Source: Blastobasis lacticolella
Taxonomy: Eukaryota > Arthropoda > Insecta > Lepidoptera > Blastobasidae
Assembly: GCA_905147135.1 (NCBI GenBank)
Contig: LR990060.1
Location: 10,928,001-10,992,000, forward strand
DNA length: 64,000 nucleotides
Reading direction: 5' to 3'
The notes under the pieces were generated by a model that saw nothing but the letters and a program-made list of their open reading frames with translations, was not told the origin of the DNA and did not search any database. Positions 52,619-63,093 of the stretch are shown here, piece by piece; the stretch's first letter is position 1; each line of letters begins with the position of its first letter. Made by a program: the position numbers and the translations under genes.

Positions 52619-53017
52619 TTAATTCCTACTATAAATTTTGATATTGAAGTCCACTAATCCGTAACACAGAAAACCTTCTCTGCACGTGACTTCTGTTTCT
52701 TCGCATGCGACTTCAATCTCCACCCTCCGAAGGAATAATCCGCCATTGACCAGCTCTGGATCCGACCCAGAACCATCCTTCTTATTGTCGATGGCTTCGA
52801 TTGCCGTGATCACATGTGTATTATTAACCCTATCTGGTGGAAACTTCAGGCTGATTGACGGTGCAGCAGCATTAAGTTCTCCGGATATCGCACCTTGATA
52901 TATGAGGAAATCTCCAGGCCGTATTTTGCCAAAGTTCTTGGAATGGTCGAGGCGGCGCGTAAGGGCATATGTGGAAGCCAACACTGAAAAACTGATATAC
53001 AAAGCTAACACTCGCAT
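52619..53017 (-). CDS. Secreted MBF2/REPAT-family protein
   Basis: A 132-residue single-exon protein with signal peptide MRVLALYISFSVLASTYAL. It has DHSKNFGKIRPGDFLIYQG after the leader, VITAIEAIDNKKDGSGSDPE, the VNGGLFLRRVEIEVAC turn-strand and the terminal VDFNIKIYSRN. Four Cys in the last third (around CEETEVTCREGFLCYG) are not seen in most cluster members and could form disulfides in the secreted protein. The D-H-S-K..G.I...DF.I block places it with 54465-54848 and the pseudogene at 48176. It and 54465 are divergently transcribed, with 1.4 kb between. Extracellular function unknown. Confidence 0.87.
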   Translation of the reverse strand: MRVLALYISFSVLASTYALTRRLDHSKNFGKIRPGDFLIYQGAISGELNAAAPSISLKFPPDRVNNTHVITAIEAIDNKKDGSGSDPELVNGGLFLRRVEIEVACEETEVTCREGFLCYGLVDFNIKIYSRN

Positions 53018-53324
53018 AGTTGTATCACAGATTTAAAGGTATATGTTATATAAATACTTGTTATATTTTATTCGTGTGTTTATAATTATAAGTATAGCGA
53101 TTTGCGAGAGGTAAACGCTATATTTCAACGAAGTATTACAAATACTGCATTAGTGAACAATATTTCTTTATATATTCGATTCGGTTACGTTATATCCGTT
53201 TATGATTGATATAATTCATATGAGTAGACGTAGAACAATGACGGTTCTTCAAATCAGTAGCCGTATTTATTATAGCATAGCTAATAAAATTTTTTACAGT
53301 AAATAAATCATAATAATAATCATC

Positions 53325-53672
53325 TTGGCGTTAATGTACCGGTTGTGCTCTCGAGCACGAGGGCCCGGGGTCCGCATAGACCATTATCCAGAATTTGCCG
53401 ATCAGGTAATTACAGTGAAGCGACTACCATCTAACTTCGTGACCCTGCTACCAGAGGAACCTGACCAGATTGGATCATGGTTACAAATTCAGTTGTCTGA
53501 ATTTGTAGGTTTCATCACGATGTTTTCCCTCACCGTAAGCCGATGCTCTTAGCATTCAACTAATGTACATAACTATGAAAAGAGTCATCGATACATGGCC
53601 GCAGCGGGATTCAAACCCGGTACCTCTCGCTTACGAGTCGGATACTCAACCGGCCGGCTCCCGACGCTCTTA
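53325..53672 (-). repeat. SINE family A, complete copy
   Basis: Minus orientation: an (aat)n tail at the left, 'ttggcgttaatgtaccggtt', the body, the junction 'aaaagagtcat', and the tRNA-like head ending 'gagtcggatactcaaccgg'. The frame 53325-53552 is an artefact. Confidence 0.85.
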
Positions 53673-53739
53673 ATTTTCTCTCGTTAAAAATTTGTTACAG
53701 CAATTGGATTTTTTTAATGAATTTCATAAGTACAAATTT

Positions 53740-53955
53740 GTGGGGTATACCTACGTTAAACCTGCCGGTATCAGGATCAAGGTCCAGCGGGAGAGGTATA
53801 AGAAGCGATGGTTTGACGATGATGATGAACTCTAAGTCTAATGCGCACATACAACGCGAGAATGCCGAGACCGAGCCAAGTGAATAGGGAAGAGTAGGAA
53901 AGCTGACCCTGGCAGAAGCCGGGACGGACTGGAAGGATGATGATGATTCGTAAAA
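53740..53955 (+). repeat. RTE-like LINE trace, 'aagccggga' family
   Basis: 'acctgccggtatcaggatca' followed by 'gctgaccctggcagaagccg' and a gatgatgatg end, as at 42905-42972 and 4905-4990. Confidence 0.55.
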
Positions 53956-54400
53956 CTATCAAAATTCTTATTTCCACAATAGTAAAACAATTTAAATTTC
54001 AGACATATGCATATTCTTTTGGATGAAAAAGAAACCTCTTTTTACATGAAATGAACTTTAGTCAATTAAAAGAAATTTACACTTTATTTGCTGTAACACT
54101 ATATTAGGTTCACTTGATAGTCACAGTGTGATAAATACTGTGCAAATCTATCAAGTTTCATTCAAACACATTTCTCTTTCACGTAATTTTTACCAAGTCA
54201 AACTGTAAAACTTTCATCGAATTCATGTCACTGCCTGAAACCCCCGAAATTCTTTACCGACCAGTCCTGCACTGCCATTTATACATATCCCACCACTTTG
54301 AACTTCATCATCCAATTACCCAGCCGTAAACTATAATAATGTAACACCAATAACCATGTCACCACTTACCGCTTCGCAGATTTCAAATAGCCGAGTCGTG

Positions 54401-54408
54401 TATTTAAA
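54401..54408 (+). promoter_or_regulatory. TATA box of the 54465 gene
   Basis: TATTTAAA, 64 bp before the ATG; the same element type as at 27190 and 36530. No strong initiator word was identified. Confidence 0.6.
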
Positions 54409-54464
54409 CAAATCTCGTCTACTAATCTAGCATTTGTAATAACGCGCTATACTGGAAGAGAACC

Positions 54465-54848
54465 ATGTCCGTGATCAAATTCCTCTTCAGTTCCTTGTTT
54501 TTAGCCACCTGTTTCGCTGCTGATAGCAAAGACCATTCTAAGACCTGGGGCGCGATCAGGTCATCAGATTTCGTCATACATGAAGGAGACCTAGTTGGAG
54601 TCGTCAACGATAGCAGCCCGGTCTTGCAGCTGAAGTTTCCCAATGAGGGTACAAACAATACACTCGTGATCACGGCAATACACGCTCGTGATAATACGCG
54701 CAATGGCGGAGGGTATCCCAGTTTGATGGGAGGTGGATTGTTCCTTCGAAGTGCTACTGTTGGGGTCAGAGGTGACAGAGGGCGTGAGACTCCAGTGAAC
54801 TTCACTGTTAGTATTTACAGTAGGCACTTTTTCCGTAGATCTGGCTAG
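54465..54848 (+). CDS. Secreted MBF2/REPAT-family protein
   Basis: A 127-residue single-exon protein with signal peptide MSVIKFLFSSLFLATCFAAD. The sequence KDHSKTWGAIRSSDFVIHEG is followed by an MBF2 core: LKFPNEGTNNTLVITAIHAR with DNTRNGGGYPS, the MGGGLFLRSATVGVR strand and VNFTVSIYSRHFF. NNT and NFT are possible glycosylation sequons. It resembles 52619 and the broken gene at 48176, and its 'FPNEGTNNT' word also resembles the domain of the large 43668 protein (FPEGTNNN), hinting at a common origin of the right-hand part of the cluster. Poly(A) signal AATAAA at 54939-54944. Confidence 0.89.
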   Translation: MSVIKFLFSSLFLATCFAADSKDHSKTWGAIRSSDFVIHEGDLVGVVNDSSPVLQLKFPNEGTNNTLVITAIHARDNTRNGGGYPSLMGGGLFLRSATVGVRGDRGRETPVNFTVSIYSRHFFRRSG

Positions 54849-54938
54849 ATGGTCGAGGGCCTTCGGAACTAATCCTGATCAATTCAGGACAATGAATACT
54901 TAAGATTTTTATATTTTGTTATTTATATGATTGTAGAC

Positions 54939-54944
54939 AATAAA
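54939..54944 (+). promoter_or_regulatory. Poly(A) signal
   Basis: AATAAA about 90 bp past the 54465-54848 stop. Confidence 0.65.
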
Positions 54945-55094
54945 TATTTTTCTTGAATTATTAGACTATTCTTTAATCAAACCACCATGAGATTTGTCAA
55001 TGGTTTATTTACGGTGCAATATGGAAGGTTAGATCTATAGCTTCATCATCATCATTTTCATTAATTTGGGGTCCCATTAATTTGGGGTCGGCAA

Positions 55095-55370
55095 AGTATG
55101 GCCGAGTGGTGTCCGGCAGAGTAGAATAGCACCAACCCCTTACACTCGCGGGTGTCGTACAAGGCGACTAATGTTTTCGAGGCAAAAGATCTTAGATTCT
55201 CCGTAGGCTGTAAAATGGGCAGCAGCGTTTTTCATTGTTATATTTACAACACTGCGATCTCCAACCCGCCTGCCAAGCGTGGAGATTATGGCAATAACCT
55301 TCCCTTTCGTGGGAGAGGCCTTAAGTCCTGCAGTGGATTATTATGGGCTGTGGTGAGATGGCGGTCAAAT
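55095..55370 (-). repeat. Interspersed repeat family C, copy
   Basis: Full minus-strand copy from 'gtggtgtccggcagagtaga' to 'cctgcagtggattattatgg'. Confidence 0.85.
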
Positions 55371-55459
55371 GCTATAGAATAGAATAAAACATTTTTATTT
55401 TATTACTCCATACATACAACTCATAAGTAACACAATAAAAAAAATATAAATTAAAATCA

Positions 55460-55582
55460 GATCAGGTTCCTCTGAGAACAGGGTGCCGGAGGTCAGCTGT
55501 CTGATATGCTAAATCCTGGATCATGATTAAGGCAGCACCCGAGCCCTCGTGCGCAAGAGCACAACAGGGACCTTAACACCCG
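55460..55582 (+). repeat. SINE family A, 3' part only
   Basis: 'aaatcctggatcatgattaa' and 'gagccctcgtgcgcaagagc' to 'acaacagggaccttaacacc'. The head is absent. Confidence 0.7.
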
Positions 55583-55602
55583 AAATGACCACAGTTTAGA
55601 AC

Positions 55603-55660
55603 GGTAGATCTTGATAAATAGGTGTGAAGTCTGGCAGATTATAATTTATCAAGATCTACC
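55603..55660. repeat. Perfect 17-bp inverted repeat (hairpin)
   Basis: ggtagatcttgataaat (55603-55619) and its exact complement (55644-55660), with a 24-bp loop. Directly follows the SINE fragment. It may be a tiny MITE. Confidence 0.8.
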
Positions 55661-55904
55661 TATTGCACAGTATTTAGTGTTCAAACTATCCAACTAATAT
55701 TCTTGAGTATAATAACCTAACCGACAGAAAAAGTCAGACAACCCCCGACCAAGTTAATAAAACTCAACTATTTTCTACTCTACAAAACCAATTTTATTGA
55801 AACATAGCTAAGGGCCATCTCGATTAAACTTTCAAATAGAGAAAATCGCATCAAAATCGGTCCATCCGGGAGCTACGATGCCACAGACAGATACACAAAG
55901 CCAC

Positions 55905-56070
55905 AGATCATCATATCAGCCGAAAGACGCCCACTGCTGGGCATAGGCCTCCCCCAGAGATCTCCACAAAGTCCGGTCCTGTGCCTTCCACATCCAGCTG
56001 GTACCAGGTGGTAAAGATCACAGGTACCAGTCGACGACCTAGTCGGTCCACCTTGTGGGAGGCCTACACA
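55905..56070 (-). mobile_element. RTE-like LINE 3' end fragment, family E
   Basis: Begins 'atcatcatatcagccgaaag' and contains 'cccactgctgggcataggcc' and 'ctggtaccaggtggtaaaga', the complement of the 13175 3' end. Confidence 0.8.
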
Positions 56071-57018
56071 CGTCAAATGTAAAACACTCCTTTTTTGTCG
56101 GAGGTTAATAAAGTAGTCTCGCCAAGTTGTATCGAAATCCACATCAATATCACACCAACGTCCGTGACAAAACGAGATCAATCCAATTATTTCTGGTATT
56201 ACGTAGCGTCACTATAATTGAAAATATATTGAGCGTAAAAATTGTAATAACGACTAGTAATGCGATGGTATTATTTTATTGCTTTTATGCTAAGAAAATA
56301 GTAAAATATGAAATTGTGACATCGTTTCTGGACACGGATGTGGAATAAGTTCGTCTATTCGTGCCTATGAATAAGTTTTGCGTTTCGTAGTTCATGTTAA
56401 AGACATTAATGCTCGTAACGTAATAAACATCTTCTTAACTACCGCTTAGTCTACTTCACAAAGGTGCTTCTACCATACTATTAGATACACAGATTGAAAT
56501 CCGAGTGGCTAACTGCGTTATATCTATCATTCAAAGTATCTACAACGCTACTCTTTACATCTGCATTTATACAAAAGTCTCTAAAATTACATTCCTATTA
56601 ACATCGCTACATCAACATCCGGTAACAATCGATTGCCCCTTCTAATTTGTCGGTTTTTTTTTATAATCTCCTCTTTTGGCAGCCGGATAAGAAAGAAATA
56701 AAGAAAGGTAGGATGTTAGACGTACAACAAACATTGCCCATTTTCTATGCATCAGAGGTCGAAGTGTGTCTTCCTCTAAGAAATAATTCTCCTCTCCCAG
56801 ACACCAAACAACAAAACATAGAATATTCCTACTGCGTCCAAAAATTATTAACTTTTTTACTATATTGTCATAATCATCATCCGAGCGGTACGTCCCGGCT
56901 TCTGTCAGAATTCATTTTCCTTCTTTTTCTTCTCCACTTTACCTGGTTTTAGGTAGGTCGTGATAGCTCGTAAATCTTACGTGTATTGTATTTACAACTT
57001 GAAATTCCTTTGTTTCAG
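56071..57018. other. Upstream/intronic sequence of the Wnt gene
   Basis: No upstream Wnt exon or signal peptide was found here. 56870-56950 holds a dispersed repeat ('cgtcccggcttctgtcagaa'). The segment is most likely intron, because the exon at 57019 begins with a splice acceptor (tttgtttcag). Confidence 0.45.
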
Positions 57019-57275
57019 CAACATGGGTCTGCAAGAGTTTGAGAGGTGGTCAGAGCAGCCTCAGCTGTTCTCTGCAAGGTCTCACCTCTGCTCCAATATC
57101 CGCGGCTTGACTCCTGGCCAAAGGCGCATTTGTCGACGACACAAGGACCATATGCCAGCGGTCAGCGCTGGAGTGAAGAAGGCTATACACGAGTGTCAGC
57201 ACCAGTTCAGGGGTAGAAGGTGGAACTGTACCCTCTTTGGTGACGAGACAGTGTTCGGCCCGCTGACTCTGATTG
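57019..57275 (+). CDS. Wnt5: Wnt ligand, internal exon (Wnt5-like)
   Basis: A 257-nt exon between a pyrimidine-rich acceptor (tttgtttcag) and a gttagt donor, ending in phase 1. It encodes the start of the Wnt domain: LCSNIRGLTPGQRRICRRHK, then DHMPAVSAGVKKAIHECQHQ, then FRGRRWNCTLFGDETVFGPL. The C...GL(T/S)PGQ(R/K)..C, ECQ.QFR.RRWNC and VFG blocks with their conserved cysteines identify a Wnt, a secreted lipid-modified signalling glycoprotein acting through Frizzled/Ror/Ryk receptors. The DHM, ECQ(H/Y)QFR and VFG...IGSRETAF combination fits Wnt5 best. Upstream exons with the signal peptide are not in view. Confidence 0.8.
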
Positions 57276-57359
57276 GTTAGTGTGTTTTCTCTTACAATAC
57301 AATATAATACAAATTGTTTATTTAAAAAAAATGTAAATACATTATATCTTGGTCTTTGG

Positions 57360-57632
57360 TCATGTCGGTGTCCGGCAAAGTAGAATAGCACCTACCCCTT
57401 ACCCTCGTGGGTGTGTGTACAAGGCGACTAATGTTTTAGAGGCAAAATTTATAGATGATTTCCTGGACTAGTCCCCGTAGGCTGGAAAATGGGCAGCAGC
57501 GTTTTTTATTGTTATATTTATAACACTGCGATCTTCAACCCGCCAAGCATGGAGATTATGGCAATAACCTCGCCTTTTGACGGAAAGACCCTTAGTCCTG
57601 CAGTGGACTGTTATGGGCTGTGATCATGATGA
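57360..57632 (-). repeat. Interspersed repeat family C, copy (in Wnt intron)
   Basis: Minus-strand copy from 'gtgtccggcaaagtagaata' to 'cctgcagtggactgttatgg', 85 bp after the splice donor. Confidence 0.8.
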
Positions 57633-57724
57633 CATAGGGTCTGCTTCTTTGATTGTCGATTTTTTAAACTCCAGGTTGGTGTTATTGTACCAGGTCCAGA
57701 CATCTTCTGTTTTATTTTGTACCT

Positions 57725-57935
57725 ACCAATAGACCACGCACACTAATGTCGTAGAATAGAGAGGAGAGATTTTCCCGGAGAGTACAACAAGTTCTTCAAG
57801 AAAGGGGTAAAAAGGTTTATACGTTGTCGGCAACGCGTAGATGATACCTCTGGTATGCAAACGTCTATAGACTGCGGTGACTGCTTCAATCAGGCGGGTC
57901 GTACGCTTGTTTGTCACCATTGTAGCATAAAAAGG
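57725..57935 (+). mobile_element. LINE 3' end fragment (in Wnt intron)
   Basis: 'ttcttcaagaaaggggtaaa', 'gtcggcaacgcgtagatgat' and 'cgtacgcttgtttgtcacca' correspond to the 3330-3510 LINE end. The minus-strand frame 57723-57920 is an artefact. Confidence 0.7.
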
Positions 57936-58346
57936 GGCCTATCAAATGACATATTAGTAAACCGGTTAGAGAAATAACAACGATCCGTTCGCACTATAAT
58001 TAGATATACGACACATGAATTTCTAGCGGAGGCATATGACAACTACCACAGACATGGAGATGTAATAAAAAATCCTCGTAAAACCAAGTCGGTGCCAGTC
58101 GCCAGTATATTGTTTTGTACATCTTTTGGCAAGATTGTTGCCTCTATCTGGTCCTATTATGCTGTAATAAAACGGAATTCACGCAGTTTTATCGCAAAGG
58201 AAATGAGACATTACTCATACATTGTCTCATTTCATGTCTTCTTTCTTTAGTTACATGAAGCAAGAATTGATTATTCGTACGATACAAAATGTTTTTCTAT
58301 TTATTAAAGGGTGGTCCTATTTGAGCTTCCTAAGAAATAAAAATAA

Positions 58347-58687
58347 TAATCACCTTTGCGTTAATGTCCCGGTTGTGCTCTCGAGAACGAGGGCCCGGGG
58401 TCCGCCTAGACCACGATCCATGATTTGGCGATTAGGTAATTACAGTGGAGCGACTACCATCTGACCTCCGTGACTAGAACCTGACCAGATTGGATCATGG
58501 TTACAAATTCAGTCACCTGAATTTGTAGGTTTCATCACGATGTTTTCCTTCACCAAGAGCGTCGGTTGGTATTCAACTAATGTACATAACTCAGAAAAGA
58601 GTCATTGGTACAAGGCTGCAGCGGGATTCAAACCCGGTACCTCTCGCTTACGAGTTGGATACTCAACCGTTCGGCCACCGACACTCT
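58347..58687 (-). repeat. SINE family A, near-complete copy (in Wnt intron)
   Basis: Tail at the left (aaaaataataatcacc), 'ggttgtgctctcgagaacga', the body, the junction 'cagaaaagagtcattggtac' and the tRNA-like head ending 'caaccgttcggccaccgaca'. A small deletion occurs at 'ccgtgactagaacctga'. Confidence 0.85.
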
Positions 58688-58969
58688 AAGCTGCCTAAGA
58701 AATAAACCGGTAAGAGCTGCTGCTCAATTGTAAAAAGCGAAACTATATATACGACTGACTAAACAGTGATTTTCTAAACAAACTTTTCTAACTAGCTATT
58801 TGGAGTTTATTTCTACTCTCATAGTACTTCATTTCTAATCTACTTATTTTTATTCAGTGAACAGGCAGGGGTGATATTTAATAAAATTGGTATTACAAAT
58901 ATTTTACTATGAGTCATAGTTGTTTATAGCAGTTGCAAATATTAATTAGAATGAGATATGGGTACCTCC

Positions 58970-59072
58970 TCCAACCCGCCTGCCAAACGTGAAGATTATG
59001 GCAATATCCCTCCCCTTCGTGGGAGAGGCCCTAGGTCCTGCAGTGGACTATAATTGGGCTGTGATGATGATG
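58970..59072 (-). repeat. Interspersed repeat family C, 3' part
   Basis: 'ccaacccgcctgccaaacgt', 'gattatggcaatatccct' and 'cctgcagtggactataattg' with a gatgatgat end. Confidence 0.75.
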
Positions 59073-59954
59073 GGTACCTGTCAGTCATGATCGAGGAACA
59101 ACCGACTGTAACTTTTGAGTAGATACTTTTAGAAATTATAGGTTGATTTTACAGTTGTTTGAGAACTTTTACTATAAGCTGACGCATTCAAAAGTATAAA
59201 ATGATGTGACCGTGAACTCACGTGACTCAGATGCATTATTAAAATATTTTTTTAGTTTAATAAAGTTTACATTTGTTTCCATGTTGAGCCATTTTTGGAG
59301 CCATTATATTAATTTTATGATAGAGAAGTTAAACAACGAAATACGTACAACCTTACTACGCGAATATTTCAATCTAACACACACTGTCTGTGGTGTCTGC
59401 TCTCCTGGTAGCGGGCTCTAAATCTTTCGCGACGTCTCGCCGGTGACACTGCGCGATTTATCGTGACGTCACCAACGGAACACACCGTTTTCCTCTTCGG
59501 TGGAGACGTACTGGCTGTCAGCACGAGGAAAATAACAGTTTAAATTCGATTTTCGAATGTGTGGTTTGTTGCAAATAATCCTGGGACGACTTTTTGGCGG
59601 GACTTTGTGGAGTGAATTTATGAGATAAATTGAACCAAAAAATCATGGTACTAAAAGGAGAACCGAAAAGGAAGAAAAGAGTCAGTTGGACACTTAGAGA
59701 AACACAAACACCCGTCCAGTGTCCGCCCAGGCGTCCTTGGTCGTGGACCTTGAATGGACGTTGATGACAATCCTAATCAATAATAGAAATAACGATTTGT
59801 TTTTTACGGTTCTGATCTCAAGTTTTTTTTTGCCATAATTACTGAGCATGCCACGATAATGCTTAGAACAAACCGTTGCTGACTCGATGATGTCGAGGCG
59901 TATATTCATTATTTGATTAATTAATATAGTTATTTTAGATAATTATATATTATG

Positions 59955-60215
59955 TCATGGGCGTGTGGCGTCCGGCAGAGTAGAATAGCACCAACCCCTT
60001 ACACTCGTGGGTGTCGTACAAGGCGACTAATGTTTTCTAGACAAAATATCTAGAGTCTCCGTAGGCTGGAAAAGCAGCATTTCCATTGTTATATTTATAA
60101 AACTGAGATCTCAAACTCGCCTGCCAAGCGTTGAGGTTATGGCAATAACCTCCTCTTTCGTCGGAGAGGCCCAGCAGTGGACTGTTATGGGCTGTTCTGA
60201 TGATGATGATATCAT
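59955..60215 (-). repeat. Interspersed repeat family C, copy (in Wnt intron)
   Basis: Minus-strand copy from 'gtgtggcgtccggcagagta' to 'cagcagtggactgttatggg', ending in gatgatgatgat just 90 bp before the next Wnt exon. Confidence 0.8.
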
Positions 60216-60307
60216 GTTTATGACGTTTGAAAGATGATTCCGTGTATCCTATTCAAATAAAGATATATTGAATAATAATTGGATAATATCTGGTTCCTAC
60301 TCCACAG

Positions 60308-60488
60308 GATCTCGCGAAACAGCATTCACGCACGCCATCACGGCAGCCGGGGCGTCCCTGGCCGTGTCCCGGGCATGCAGAGATGGATCGCTGGCCAGCT
60401 GCGGCTGCGGCAGAGCGCCGCGGCCACGCGCCCTGCACAAAGACTGGGTCTGGGCTGGCTGTGGACTCGACCTCGAGTATGGATATCG
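60308..60488 (+). CDS. Wnt5: Wnt ligand, next exon (Wnt5-like)
   Basis: A 181-nt exon after an acceptor (tactccacag) and before a cg/gtgagt donor, phase 2 at the end. The first base pairs of the split codon join with the previous exon to give G-S-R-E-T-A, the expected Wnt continuation. It encodes [20 protein letters not shown], then [19 protein letters not shown] and [16 protein letters not shown]. The SRE(T/A)AF.(Y/H)A(V/I), SRACR.G.L..CGC and DW.W.GC...(I/L).YGYR blocks are Wnt hallmarks. The intron between the two exons is 3032 bp and holds at least five repeats. The following exon, which normally continues F-(A/S)-(K/R)-x-F, was not found before the window end. Confidence 0.82.
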
Positions 60489-60489
60489 G

Positions 60490-61040
60490 TGAGTATCATG
60501 CAGAATAACTAAATAATCATCGTCTTGATTAATGAAAGACCTCTTCTTAACAAACCATCTGTTTTCGATAAAATAATTTACTGAATTGAATATATTGACA
60601 TTGATTTTTTCATTTTAATTGAATATAAATAAAGTATCGTACCTGCACCGGTACTACTAACGGTACGGTAATGTTTACGTTATAATTACGTTTTGATTTT
60701 TTGATTGATTAATATTTTTTATTATTTTACTTGACATTGATTGGCATGGATTGGATTATTATGATCACTTTAAATCCATACGTATACTGTTACGTATACC
60801 TAAATATTATATTGTATTGACATTTATTTTCAGTTTGGCAAATGAGTATAGTACTTATAATAAATATTAATCAGTTGACATAGGTACAACTAATGTTGTT
60901 TAGGTACTTATGAATTATTATCATGACAATGATATTTATTATTTACACCTTTGACGATATCCTTGTGAGTTGCTTATGTTGTGAAATAAATATGATATAA
61001 TGTAATTTTCATGGATAAATAAAGAAATCTAATCTAATCT
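60490..61040. other. Wnt intron, AT-rich
   Basis: Very AT-rich sequence ending at 'aataaagaaatctaatctaa' (61017-61042), a LINE-type tail as at 37840-37862. No exon is seen. Confidence 0.45.
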
Positions 61041-61042
61041 AA

Positions 61043-61412
61043 GGTCCCGGTTGTGCTCCCGCGCACGAGGCCGGGGGTCCGAATTGACCATGACCCAGGA
61101 TTTGGCAGATCAGATAATTACAGTTCACTGTCTCCAAAAGATTATTTAGATATTTACATTGGAGCGACTACTATCTGACCTCCGTGACCCTACTACCAGG
61201 AGAACCTGACCAGATTAGATCATGGTTACATATTCCGCTGCCTGAATGTGCTGGTTTAATCACGGTATTTTCCCTCATCGTAAGTGCATCGGTTAGTATT
61301 CAACTATTATACATAACTCAGAAAAAACTCATTGGTACATGACTGGGTGTTTTCGAACCCGGTACCTCTCGCTTACAAGTCAGATACCTTAACCTCTCGG
61401 CCATCGACGCTC
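61043..61412 (-). repeat. SINE family A copy with internal insertion (in Wnt intron)
   Basis: The body runs from 'ggtcccggttgtgctcccgc' to the head 'taacctctcggccatcgacg', with about 40 extra bases after 'cagataattacagt' (61122-61160) splitting the family sequence. Confidence 0.8.
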
Positions 61413-61796
61413 CGTGTGTAGATACACAATATCTAGGACTAATTATTTTTCTTTATATAAAACCGGTTATCAAAATTGGTTATCTACAGGGAACAATTGA
61501 AATATCACTTCACAATGCTTTACCTGTGAAGGTTTTAAAGTAGTTTTTGCAATATTGTGTGAACAAGAGGCGAATCGATACGACGCCATTTTGAAATCCT
61601 CTCCTTACTATCCAAATGAATTGAAGATGAGCTGCAGTGGCCATTAACAAGCTGGCGTGTGCTGGCGGTTAGAAAGAAACACAGTACCTGACACTTTGTG
61701 TTGTGCATTCTTTGATGGAACTCCATTAATTATTCTTGTCAGATGATGATGTCCGAAACCGGTCGCAATTAATTAAAAGTTTATAAATATAATATA

Positions 61797-61997
61797 CTAG
61801 TGGACCCGGCGCGACTTCGTTCGCGTACACCTACTTTACCCCTAACTACCTTTTTTTGCTTTCTTATAAACCTTCCTCTTAAATCACTCTATCTATTGTT
61901 GAAAACTGCATTAAAATCCGTTGCGTAGTTTAAAAAATCTAAGCGTACATAGATACATAGGGACAGATGGCGGGAAGCGACTTTGTTTTATACTAGA
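61797..61997 (-). mobile_element. Non-autonomous Helitron
   Basis: On the minus strand it ends with the hairpin acgcgaacgaagtcgcg, ccgggtcca and CTAG, T (61797). It starts near a TC at 61997 ('tctagtataaaacaaagtcg' on the minus strand). The same family as 2489-2875 and 38010-38219. About 200 bp with no coding. Confidence 0.72.
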
Positions 61998-62790
61998 CTC
62001 AGATTCAGCCTAGTACCGAGGCTAATATTGAAAATAGAGACTCTCTTGAGTATTGGATTTTTTTCTGAAAAGATTCTAGTTAACCAAAACCCATGCATTA
62101 CACACAATAACCATTTAAAGTTACGATTCATAATCAGTGATTATTGCAAAACTATATTATCGCTAACATTGTCAATGTCGTGGTACAGGGCATAATAAAA
62201 ATTTACCGCAAAACAAATGTCCACGAGACGTTCCGAGTAGCTCCAAATAAGTACAATGCAGAATGAACTCGATCGAGTCGAGCGGAACTATTGTTTGCAT
62301 TACATTGAATTTACGAGAAAAAAACATAAAGTCAAGTTAGGATTTTAATTAGTTGGGATCATAATGATTTAGTTACACATGACCAGAGCCTCCGTTTTTA
62401 ATATCAGTCCCAGTTCAAAGCTACACACGGTATAAACATAGTACCTCACTGTGAACAGGAACAAATACTATCAGGCGAATGTAGAACTAGTCCGGTTCTG
62501 CGATCCTGGTGCTCGATATCTAAACTGCGACTCAGGGCCAAGGGGAATGTCACTTCCTGAATTATATTGTGATTATATTATGCTCTCCTGGTCATGGGGA
62601 AGTAATTGCTGAGCGGTTGTCGACAAAGATCACCTCTACGACTTTTCCTTGCTTTCCCCGTGCCTTTGAAAATATCTGTTTTTGAAGATTTTGAGGGCCG
62701 TTTTTCCTAGCCGAGTGGTTTTTCTAAACGTTGAGCAAACGAGAAAGAGAGTTTATTAACACGTTCGCAGACAGCACCTCCACTTTAAAT
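61998..62790. other. Intronic/intergenic, nothing recognised
   Basis: No exon, repeat boundary or RNA gene could be supported. Presumably part of a long Wnt intron. Confidence 0.35.
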
Positions 62791-62989
62791 GTTGTGACAG
62801 TAGGTACGTCGAGAGGCGGGGTCCTTTTTTTACGAGTTTGGACACTATATCGACCGACGATATTTTTAATTATAAGCGTTCCTACGAAGAGCAGCACAGG
62901 CGGGAAATTTAAATAATGCGTTGTGACGTGTCGAAGGGCGGGTACTTTTTCTTACGAGTTTGGACACTACGTCGACCGACGATACTTTT
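62791..62989 (+). repeat. Direct repeat pair of about 75 bp
   Basis: 'gttgtgacag...gtcga' through 'tacgagtttggacactatat' and 'cgaccgacgatatttttaat' at 62791-62871 recurs as 'gttgtgacgtgtcga', 'tacgagtttggacactacgt' and 'cgaccgacgatacttttgtt' at 62920-62989. The copies differ by scattered substitutions. Confidence 0.85.
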
Positions 62990-63093
62990 GTTTATTTGTG
63001 GTATCCACTGTCATCTTGTGAGCATTCTCGTAAATCTTACTGTACATTTTACATAACGTTGACTCTCCGGCCGTAGTGTCATATTAGGTGGAC

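Noticed and set aside
56647..56952. Candidate upstream Wnt exon or small secreted protein
   Set aside because: No Wnt motif, no leader, and the right half is a dispersed repeat.
57019..60488. Assignment to another Wnt subfamily (WntA, Wnt16 or Wnt7)
   Set aside because: The GL.PGQ...C, DHM, ECQ.QFR and IGSRETAF combination fits Wnt5 better, though only two exons were available, so the subfamily call is not final.
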